Origin: Acidobacteriota bacterium | Lineage (GTDB): Bacteria > Acidobacteriota > Blastocatellia > Pyrinomonadales > Pyrinomonadaceae | Direction: 5' to 3' | DNA: 64,000 nucleotides | Assembly: GCA_025463135.1 (NCBI GenBank) | Contig: JAOAPY010000048.1 | Coordinates: 62,001-126,000 of the forward strand | Shown here: positions 1 to 8,300 of the stretch, piece by piece | Layout of the letters: every line of letters starts with the position of its first letter | How positions within the stretch are numbered: position 1 is the stretch's first letter | The notes under the pieces: model-generated | What the model was told of the DNA's origin: nothing | What the model saw: the letters and a program-made list of their open reading frames with translations, nothing else | Databases searched by the model: none | Made by a program: the position numbers and the translations under genes

Positions 1-82
1 CGGGCTTTGGCCCGCCGAAAGAACCCGCCGAAAGGCGGTACTCTAACACCTCTGAAATAGGTACCTCCATTCAGCCCCTCGC

Positions 83-110
83 TTGACACGCTTTTTTGCG
101 CACGTATAAT
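83..110 (+). promoter_or_regulatory. sigma70-type promoter of the tRNA-Lys gene
   Basis: A perfect -35 box TTGACA (83-88) and a perfect -10 box TATAAT (105-110) are separated by 16 bp. The expected transcription start is about 117, only a few bases before the tRNA at 123, so the primary transcript would have almost no 5' leader. The upstream stretch 1-60 contains a small CCGCC/GGCGG hairpin with a GAAA loop and no recognisable gene. Confidence 0.85.
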
Positions 111-122
111 TCACTCTCTCGT

Positions 123-198
<76 letters not shown>

Positions 199-214
199 CA
201 ACATCAAGTACGTT

Positions 215-238
215 ACGGACGACTGTCGAGTCGTCCGT
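215..238 (+). terminator. hairpin terminator after tRNA-Lys
   Basis: A perfect 10-bp stem (215-224 with 229-238) with a GTCG loop is followed by a short T-run. It lies 17 nt after the tRNA CCA end. The T-tract is weak, so termination strength is uncertain. The remaining bases up to 316 hold nothing I recognise. Confidence 0.6.
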
Positions 239-316
239 TTGAACTTAAGAAGTAGCTACTAACGGCTACTTGTAGCTGCAGTGATGAAACGCGCGACAGC
301 GATTGCTCACTCATCA

Positions 317-718
317 TTAATCGTAGCGCTGTACATATAACCTGCCTTCGTAATCGACCAAGCCGAGGACGACGCGATCCAGCCAGCCAAAGCGCCCGAG
401 CACGTTACGGCCAATTTCATAATCGAACGGGAAGAACACGATCGTGTCGAATTCATACTCAGCCACGCTCAAGGTAACTTCGTGACCAAAGGCGACAAAA
501 GCTCCCGTGGCCGTACCAAATGATTGTCGCATTCCGCGATCGATATCAAGGCCAAGTTGTTCACCAAGGCGGCGCTCGAAGATACAACAACTCGCTCCGG
601 TATCAACCTTTACCGGAACGTCGAGGATTTGGTCTCTTAGCCTGAGATTAGCGTGAAGAGTGATACCCGGTTCGCCAACGTCATAATTCAGTAGTTTCTC
701 AAACTCCAACTGATACAC
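317..718 (-). CDS. retropepsin-like aspartyl protease, clan AA
   Basis: This is a predicted 133-residue protein with a single aspartyl-protease signature VDTGAS near residues 38-43 (catalytic Asp about 39), followed by a hydrophobic beta-rich stretch. Family members of this size work as homodimers, each chain giving one Asp, as in retroviral proteases. No signal peptide is seen, so it is probably cytoplasmic. It starts with GTG six bases after the stop of the DUF5678 gene (725-1081), so the two are almost certainly co-transcribed. The substrate is unknown. It may act on the DUF5678 partner or a linked protein, which is inference from adjacency only. Confidence 0.75.
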   Translation of the reverse strand: MYQLEFEKLLNYDVGEPGITLHANLRLRDQILDVPVKVDTGASCCIFERRLGEQLGLDIDRGMRQSFGTATGAFVAFGHEVTLSVAEYEFDTIVFFPFDYEIGRNVLGRFGWLDRVVLGLVDYEGRLYVQRYD

Positions 719-724
719 GATTGG

Positions 725-1081
725 CTACCATCCTGCGAATAGGGTTTCGCTCTCGGAGGTTAAGCGCACCAGAAAAGGATTCTCTATGCCCTGGTGCTTA
801 GCTTGTTCGTGAGCCTCGCGAATTGTGGGACCGTGCCCGACCAGGACATCTCCAAGTAACGCCACGTACTGGCCGGCGTACTCTTCGCGATGGGACTTCA
901 GCCACTCGAGCCGCCGTTCGCGCGTCTCCTGGTTGCCATTGTCACTGGGCATCCGTTGGGCGCGGTCCGGCACTTTCACCTGGTCCAATTCGAGGTCAAG
1001 GACCTCTCGAAGTTTTCGCTTTTCTGCGGGCGAGAGCGACCGTGCTTCGTCGATGATCTGTTCCAGTGTTGCCATACTCAT
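725..1081 (-). CDS. DUF5678 domain protein
   Basis: This is a 118-residue soluble protein. The N-terminal 55 residues are charged and helical. The C-terminal half (about residues 65-110) has the DUF5678 pattern, in which an EYAGQYVAL stretch is followed by GD.LVGHGPT and a PFLVRL end. DUF5678 has no known biochemical role. An ATG at 1081 and another two codons in (1075) are both possible starts, and the ribosome-binding site is weak for both. It is the first gene of a two-gene minus-strand unit with the aspartyl protease. The 194 bp to the next gene downstream of 1082 hold no recognisable feature. Confidence 0.72.
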   Translation of the reverse strand: MSMATLEQIIDEARSLSPAEKRKLREVLDLELDQVKVPDRAQRMPSDNGNQETRERRLEWLKSHREEYAGQYVALLGDVLVGHGPTIREAHEQAKHQGIENPFLVRLTSESETLFAGW

Positions 1082-1275
1082 CTTATGCGGTTAGCCTGAG
1101 AGCAGTTTACCATCTCGGCCGCTTCTTAGTTTCTACTATTCGATTTCCAGGGCATTTGATTCTTCCCCTTTTGTCGCTCAGTTTACCATCTCAGCCAGCC
1201 CCCTGTAACATTTGTGCTCTAATAACGCATGAAACCCAAGGCTTCGTTACTGCTGACCACCCTTCCCGGTGCCCT

Positions 1276-4200
1276 CTACTTCGCGGGTCGTTTGCTCAGG
1301 AAAACATCCGTTCGTCTCGGAGTGAAGTCGAACAGAGATGGTTGTTGATATCGCTTACCCTGCGTGATCGCAAACGCGTTAACGGCTTTTAGTTTTCCAT
1401 TCTGCGCCTCGCGGTTGAGTTGCGGCACTCGTCCCACCGCGTATCTCAGCCATTCCTTCAGAGTCAATTGATTGTTCTTTGGTTTGTAGTCCGCCAAACC
1501 ACTTTCCAATCCATCATGGACCAGGGCATAGCTGAGCAGACCCTGCTGGATCACACCTCCGGTTTCGATGGCTGCTTCTGACGCCTGGGTGGCCGCCAGG
1601 ACCAGCATCCCTTTGTCAAAGGCCAGTTGCCCCAGGCCGCGACTGCCCATCGGTCCCGGCTTGAAACCGGCACCGGTGAAAGCGGCGGCGTGACAGGCAT
1701 CGATAATCAACGCCATGTCGCCGGCGTCCACGTCGCGCAACCATAGCGAAAGTTCGTCGGACGAAACTGCTGTCTGCCAGTCGGGCAGATTGTCCTTCCC
1801 CGCCCGAATGTCATAGGGCAAAAGATAAAAACCGCCATTGCGATCGGCATAGCCGTGACAAGAGAAGGAGATCAAGACCAGATCGTCGGGAGTTGCTTTG
1901 CGAAGCTGCGCTCCGTTCGGTAAGAGTTTTCTAATCTCTTCGCCGATAGGTTTCCCGGCCAGTATATCCAGGACGGCATGAATCTTCGCTTTGGTCGCAT
2001 CGCGTACTTCAATGGTCTGACCATTGCGCACTTCGTCATCGGCAATCAAAGGCACCGGCACGATGTCATAATAGAATGCTTGCCGCGCAAAGCGACGCAG
2101 GGATTCGTCGGTATAGATGCTTTCGTCAACATCAGACTGGCTGGTTTGATTCAGATGGGCAGTGACGACGCGTTGGAATTCACGCGCGTCGTTGGCGGCG
2201 TACTTAAGCTGCCACTGCGGTTCATAAGAAGTATTAACGCCCACCGAAATGATGTAAGCGCGGCGTTGTGTCGGCGCCTCCTTTAAAGCGGCGGCTTGTT
2301 TCTGCGCCTTGGCCCAGCGCACGGTTTCACTCTTAACGCGGTCCGCGTTGTATGCATAGGCAGCCAGGTCCAGATCGCGGTACGAATCCTGAAAGTTAGG
2401 CAAGGGCACCGCGAAAGTGAAAGTTTGTTTGCCATCCGGACTCAACCTTATTTCCGTCGCGGTCCGCCACTGCTGCAGCTCTTCATCTGAAGACGTGGAC
2501 GCGTTGTTCGATCCTGCCTTCGCATCGTTTGCTGGGCTGTAACCAACCAGCTGATTATCGCGAAACAGCCGCAGGTCATAGACACCCGTGGCGCGCGCAG
2601 ACTGGCCACCACCCTGCTGAATCGTCGCTGCTGTTTTTCCGACTTCGATGGTCACATTGACAACCCTCGGTTCCGTGGCCGGTGTCACTTTAGTGATCTT
2701 GACCTCGGGCAGGACCCGGTTGAGCGTCGCCAGATCGCGCAACGGCTTGAACTCGGTCGCGCAATTCTTCTCTGCTTCGCAACGCAGCAGGCGCGATAAG
2801 AGTTGCGGCTCGTAATAATCTCGCATATAGATTTCGAGTGGCTGCGGGCTGAGCGGGGCGTCAGACAATATCCAATGCAGGCCCTGAATTTTGTTTAGAT
2901 TGTTTGTATCAAAGCGCCCGTCAGGAGTCACTACCACCCACCGTTCACCCTCGACGGGATCGTCGTTGAATGAAATCAGACGGCATACTTCCCTGCCTGC
3001 TTCCAGCGACCAAAGTCGCACGGTGGCATCATCACTGGCGCTGATCAAATGACGCTTGTCGGCGGCAAATTTGACGGAGTTGACGCCGTCCGCATGGCCT
3101 TCGAAGCGTTTCAACTCCTGACCCGTGGTCGTCGACCACAAACGGATCGTTCGATCGTTGCTGGACGTCGCGAGGGTTTGCCCATCTAAAGCAAAAGCAA
3201 GCGAATTGAACTGCGCGGCAAAGCCAGTCAAACCGGAATCAGCTTTGAGCGTTAAAGTTTCCTTGCCCGTGACCGTATCCCAAAGCAGGACCACTGCTTC
3301 GTTTTGGGCGTTGTGATGTGCCGTAGCCGCCAGGCTTCCGTCCGGAGAAAGAGCGATGGCATCGGCGCGCATATCACTCGAATTCTGGGGCGCAAGCCGA
3401 TAAAGTTCGCGGCCGCTTTTCAGATCCCACAACCGTGCCGGATCGTTAACCTCGCTTCCGCTCAAGCTGACCATGGTCAGCAGAAATCGCCCGTCCTGAG
3501 AAAGCGCGACCTTCTTGACCGTGCTGGTATGCGCCTCGAACTTACGATCGGCTTTGCCGCTATCGAGCCAATACCAGCGGGCCGCATGATCGGTGGTGTC
3601 GCTCCCCAAAATTTCGCCCTTGCCGGCCATTACTAATTTCCCGTCGCCGGAAATAGCGATCGTACCTGTGCCACCGGCGTTAATGCGCTTTGTCCTATTA
3701 CCGGTTTCAGCATCCCACATTTGAATGCCGCCACCCTGGTGCGACAGTATGTCGTCGCGTTCGGCAGTCAAGAGAGATTTGCCGTCAGGCGTAAAGATAG
3801 TCGAGTTGATGATAAAGCTGCGGCCCGCGTTCTCTGCAAAGCCTTCGTTGATTGATTGCACAGTTCCGCTTTGCAGGTTCCATAAATGACAACTGCCGTC
3901 GCCGGCCAAGGTCACCAGATAGTTCGAGTCGGAAGAAATTTCAGCTTCGATCACACCCGTGGCGTAACCCTGAAAGCGGCGCACGAGCTCGCCGGTCTCG
4001 GTGGACCATAAAGTCGCCGGGGCGCCAGGGTCATTGGTACTAGAGACGAATGCTAGTTTCCCATCGGCAGACAAAGTCGCGCGATGTGTGCCCGAAAAAC
4101 TGCGCGCTTCTGTGCCGGTCTTGATTTCCCAGAGATGCACCTTGGTATCAGGATACTTGCTGCCGCTTAAGACATAGCGATTGTCCGGCGAGATTGAAAC

Positions 4201-5010
4201 CGAGCGTGGGGACGATGGCGTGTTTATTTTCTTGAGCTCGCGTGCGGTATCGGCCTCAAAAATCTGGACCACCTGATCGCTGTTGCCGACCGCGATCAAA
4301 GTGCTGTCCGGTGAAAACGCTATTGAGACAACCGGCGCGTGCGGCTCTTTCAGTTCGTGCAACAACTTGCCGTCCGGGCTCCAGATGCGCACCGTCTTGT
4401 CCCAGCTTCCGGTCGCGATTAAGTTGCCGTTGTTTGCATACGCGGCCGCGGGAATGCCTCTGCCATGTCCTTCCAAAGTATGAATCGTTTTGCCGGTCGC
4501 TAAGTCCCAGAGGTAGCCCAGGCCGCCTTTGTCGAACAGATCTGAGGACGTTGTGGTTAGAAGATTATTTCCATCGGGTGAAAACGCGACCGTCAGAACT
4601 TCCAGCGGATGATCGAACCGGCGCACTTCTTCGCCCGTCTCCACATTCCAGACGCGTGCGGTCTTATCATTACCCGCTGAAGCGGCGGAACGACTGTCTC
4701 GAGAGAACGTGAGGGCGCGAATGCCCGCGGTGTGATTAGAGAATCGTCGAATCTCGCGGCCGGTTTGAACTTCCCAGAGACAGACCGAAAAATCCTGGCT
4801 CGAAACAGTGTTCTCTTCAGCAGTCAAAGCCAGTTGGCCGTTAGGGGATAGAGCCACCAGCCCCACCCCACCCAGGTTTCCCAACTGCACCACCAACCGC
4901 GGTGTAGTTTTCGGGGATGGTGTGGGCGACGGTGAAGGCGTTTGCGCGGATGCGAACAACGCGATCGCGAAGATTAGTAAAGCGCGCGCCGGAAACAAAG
5001 TAAGCTTCAT
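1276..5010 (-). CDS. secreted WD40-repeat caspase-like protease (C14, subfamily I)
   Basis: The 1,244-residue protein has a signal peptide (residues 1-22) and a Pro/Ser/Thr linker (24-38). About 14 WD40 blades follow (about 40-680, enough for two seven-bladed propellers), then the linker motif WVVVTPDGRFD. A beta-rich spacer of about 200 residues leads to a C14 domain starting near residue 916 (RRAYIISVGVN). The catalytic dyad is intact: His about 1052 in FSCHGYADRNG and Cys about 1106 in IIDACHAAA. A AAGGCG element upstream of the ATG supports the start. Its closest relative in the window is 39073-42531, which shares the SRGLGQLA and SLFDF motifs. C14 enzymes of this type usually cleave after Arg or Lys; that specificity is family knowledge and not shown here. 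It should act outside the cytoplasm. Confidence 0.9.
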   Translation of the reverse strand: MKLTLFPARALLIFAIALFASAQTPSPSPTPSPKTTPRLVVQLGNLGGVGLVALSPNGQLALTAEENTVSSQDFSVCLWEVQTGREIRRFSNHTAGIRALTFSRDSRSAASAGNDKTARVWNVETGEEVRRFDHPLEVLTVAFSPDGNNLLTTTSSDLFDKGGLGYLWDLATGKTIHTLEGHGRGIPAAAYANNGNLIATGSWDKTVRIWSPDGKLLHELKEPHAPVVSIAFSPDSTLIAVGNSDQVVQIFEADTARELKKINTPSSPRSVSISPDNRYVLSGSKYPDTKVHLWEIKTGTEARSFSGTHRATLSADGKLAFVSSTNDPGAPATLWSTETGELVRRFQGYATGVIEAEISSDSNYLVTLAGDGSCHLWNLQSGTVQSINEGFAENAGRSFIINSTIFTPDGKSLLTAERDDILSHQGGGIQMWDAETGNRTKRINAGGTGTIAISGDGKLVMAGKGEILGSDTTDHAARWYWLDSGKADRKFEAHTSTVKKVALSQDGRFLLTMVSLSGSEVNDPARLWDLKSGRELYRLAPQNSSDMRADAIALSPDGSLAATAHHNAQNEAVVLLWDTVTGKETLTLKADSGLTGFAAQFNSLAFALDGQTLATSSNDRTIRLWSTTTGQELKRFEGHADGVNSVKFAADKRHLISASDDATVRLWSLEAGREVCRLISFNDDPVEGERWVVVTPDGRFDTNNLNKIQGLHWILSDAPLSPQPLEIYMRDYYEPQLLSRLLRCEAEKNCATEFKPLRDLATLNRVLPEVKITKVTPATEPRVVNVTIEVGKTAATIQQGGGQSARATGVYDLRLFRDNQLVGYSPANDAKAGSNNASTSSDEELQQWRTATEIRLSPDGKQTFTFAVPLPNFQDSYRDLDLAAYAYNADRVKSETVRWAKAQKQAAALKEAPTQRRAYIISVGVNTSYEPQWQLKYAANDAREFQRVVTAHLNQTSQSDVDESIYTDESLRRFARQAFYYDIVPVPLIADDEVRNGQTIEVRDATKAKIHAVLDILAGKPIGEEIRKLLPNGAQLRKATPDDLVLISFSCHGYADRNGGFYLLPYDIRAGKDNLPDWQTAVSSDELSLWLRDVDAGDMALIIDACHAAAFTGAGFKPGPMGSRGLGQLAFDKGMLVLAATQASEAAIETGGVIQQGLLSYALVHDGLESGLADYKPKNNQLTLKEWLRYAVGRVPQLNREAQNGKLKAVNAFAITQGKRYQQPSLFDFTPRRTDVFLSKRPAK

Positions 5011-5231
5011 TTATCGCCTTCGTCTCCGCGCTCGCCGCTTATCGTTATCCTAATTCTCTCTAACGTTTTGAAGTCCTGAAGAATTACTTTCCATCATTCC
5101 TAAAAGAAAAAATCGCCTGGATGGGCCGGAAGGATTTATCCTACCCTACTCTGCTCGATCAGTGATCACTCTTCTTGCGGATAAATATGAAGTCGCCGCT
5201 TTCGTGGCCGGAATTTCGAATGGGGCTGTAT

Positions 5232-5312
5232 TCAGGGGTCTGGTCTGATTTTCCGCTTACCTCCGATCAAAATAAACGGCGCCCAGAAGAGGAGCAGGAG
5301 GGAAACGTACAT
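5232..5312 (-). pseudogene. possible remnant of a CHAT-gene C-terminus
   Basis: In the 368-bp gap between the WD40-C14 gene and the TPR-CHAT gene, a 26-codon minus-strand reading frame encodes FWAPFILIGG before a short basic tail and stop. The TPR-CHAT protein upstream ends with the nearly identical YYWAPFILIGN. This is best read as the decayed 3' end of a second CHAT gene, or a duplicated tail. The match is only about 10 residues, so chance cannot be excluded. Nothing else is recognised between 5011 and 5378. Confidence 0.35.
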
Positions 5313-5378
5313 GCATATTCGGTACGTCATAAACATCAAACTATTGATCAGCTTCTTAGCGGCAAGATGATTTGTTCA

Positions 5379-8300
5379 TCACTTCCAATTACCAATCAAT
5401 ATGAACGGCGCCCAGTAATAAGGATGCGCAAATGGCTTTGCCGGATTTCTAATGTATGGCTTAAAGGGGTCCCGGGACTTTTCCCCAACGATATGAGCGC
5501 GTTTCGTGCCGGCAGGTTCGTCTTTGATGGTGCCGTTAAGCAGCGCCCATTGGGCCCTCTGAAAAGCTTCAGCTTTCGATAATCCGCTCTGGTGCAGGCG
5601 GTAGAATTCCGGCATGAGGAGTTGGGTGCCAACGTCATCTACGGACCACAAGCTGGCAATGACCGCCATCGCCCCCAACTGCTGCGTCAAATAAGCAAAC
5701 CCTTCGACATCTTTCCCGTCCCCATCTCCGACCGCAGTATCACACGCAGATAACGTCACCAGGTCCATCTTCCCAAACAGGTTTGTCAGATCCTGCATTT
5801 TCCGTACTTCCAGATGACCACCCTTTCCCAGAAGCAAAAACGATTTCTCTGGCTGGGCCGGCTGATAACTGAAATGGCTGGCAATGTGGAGAACGTTATA
5901 ACCCTCGCTGAGATTTGAAAGTAGAACTTGTTCCTGAAACTCGTCGTCCCATTTAATTGTGCCAGGGAGTATGCCATTAGTTCGTTTCTGTTCATCATGC
6001 ACGATAGCCGAGAGTTCCTGAGGGACTTTGGGGAGTGCGGGAAAGGTTTCATATTGGCCGGAGACTCCCAGAGCCAATGCCCTCCATTCGCGGTTCGTTG
6101 AATGAACCAGGCCGGCCTGGCTTGCTGTCGTGAAGACCACATTCCGATATCTTTCGACCAAATATTTCTCGCCGTCGCGCAGTGCAGCCATGGGCACATA
6201 GCGCAGCACGCCATCCAGCGACCACATCAGCGTTTTGGTCTTCTCATTTTGCAGGTATGCCTGCAAATCCGCGGCGAGTGTGCTCCCATCTTGCTGCTGT
6301 TTCTCAAAGATCATGCGGTAGAGTTTCCGTCCCAAAGGTTGCGGATCGTAGAAATCGGATTTCATGACCTCGCGAAAGTCGGCCACCGTATCATTCAAAT
6401 CAGTGACATCCATCTCATAAGCTTTTTTTAACCCACGATCACCCGCGGGCGCTTCAAGGATGACCCATCCCTTAACAACCTTACCTTTCTCGGTCGATAT
6501 CACTGTGTAAAGCCCCACTGTACCGGTGCCAAATTTTTTACCTAGTTCCTTCAAATAGCGGATAAACGCCTGCGCTTCTTTTACCTCCGCTGTCTTTATT
6601 TTTGTATCTGGCGCTTCCTTCTCAATCGCCTCGAGCGCTCGACGAAAATCCGCGGCCGCCCGCGGCAGGAGAGTGTTTTCAATTAGATCGAGCCGCTGCC
6701 GGTCAGTCTCATTCAGCTTATTGTTGTCCTTAAGAGTACGCAGTTCATTAGCCTCTCGCCCAAGTACGCCGAGTTGAGTAAGCGTATTGACTGCCGCTGC
6801 TTCTGCAGTTGAGTAACCCACAATTGAGCGTGGTCCGTCACGCCGAGTCATCGGGGCGAACTCTTCCTGCTTAAGTAAGGCCAGAACCTGCTCGGCCTCC
6901 GGAAGACGTCCGGAATTGATTAGCAATGTCGCGAGGTTGCGGTAGCTGTCCTCTTTTGAATGCAGAAAGCTGTTTTGTGATTCTCGGCCGAGTCCGCCGG
7001 CGTTGGCGCGCAGTTGTTGAAAGATATTGACTGCCTGTTTGCCGCAGAAGATGGCCAGAACCTTATCTCCCTGGGCCTGATAGGCCAGCATCAGATTATG
7101 AAGTGTTGTCCCACTACCCGGAAGATCCAACGTTTCTCGTTCGATAACCAGAGCTTGTTCAAAAAATCCAATCGCCTGCCGGTAGTCTTTTTGAAGCAGG
7201 TATGCACTTCCAATATTGCTCAAGGTGTCCGCCTCTCCCAAACGGTCCCTGATGCGTCGACGAATCGCGAGCGCGCTGGTGAAGTGTTCCAGTGCGTCTT
7301 TGCTTCGTTTCAGCGAAAGACATACCGAGCCAAGATTGTTCAGGACTACGCCCTCTCCCCTCGGATCTTTTAATTCGCGCATTACGTCGAGTGCCTGCGT
7401 GAGGGTCTTCAGCGCCTCTTCGTGATGTCCATTGGCCTCGTATAGACCGGCCAAATTATTGAGCGTGAGGCCAACGCCGACGCGATTCTTAGCGCGCTGC
7501 ATGTCAACCAGGTTTTGCTGATAATAAGGCAGAGCCTTTTCGTACTGGGCGAGGGTTTTGTAGACCAAAGCGAGATTGTTGGAAATGACTTCGTTCAGTG
7601 ACGCGTCCCATTCGCGATTTGCAAGTGCTCTTTCGTATTCCTTTATCGCAAGTTCGTAGTTTCCACTCGAATAATAGGCGAGGCCCAGGTTGTTAAAAAT
7701 TACGTTGATGTTAAGCATAAGCCGAGGTGCCTTCACGTCAGGCTCTAGCGCATAAGCGAATACGGCATCGTTGGTATCAATGAGTTCGCGTGGATGCACA
7801 TATCTTTGGATTGAATCGTAGCCGGAGCCGACTATTAGATCAGGCGCCTCGTCGGGCCGGTAGCTATAACTGAATAGTGTCGGCTCTGCTTCCTTGATCG
7901 CGTCTTGATAACTCACAATTGCTTCGCGCAATCTCCCACTCGAGCGATACAACTCCCCAAGATTGTTAAGCGCGAAAGGCAGTAGCGATCGATTACCGAG
8001 CTTTGCCCTCGCGACCGCCAATTCCAACCGCGAGGTCGCATCAACTAACCGATTGAGTTGCAGGTATGCTTTGCCAAGGTCTATTAACGAAACGATTTGT
8101 ATCTGATCGTAAAACTTTGTCTCGATACTGAGGAGCTGTTCATAGGACTGCGCCGCCTCGTCATATTTGGCGGATGCCAAATAAGTCCTTGCTCGCTTAA
8201 ACCGGATTGCGATTTCACCCTCGCTGTCATTCGCTAATCGCTTTGCGTTTGCAGCCTCGCTCCAATAAGTTTGGGCCTTTCCTGTCTGATCGGAAGAATC

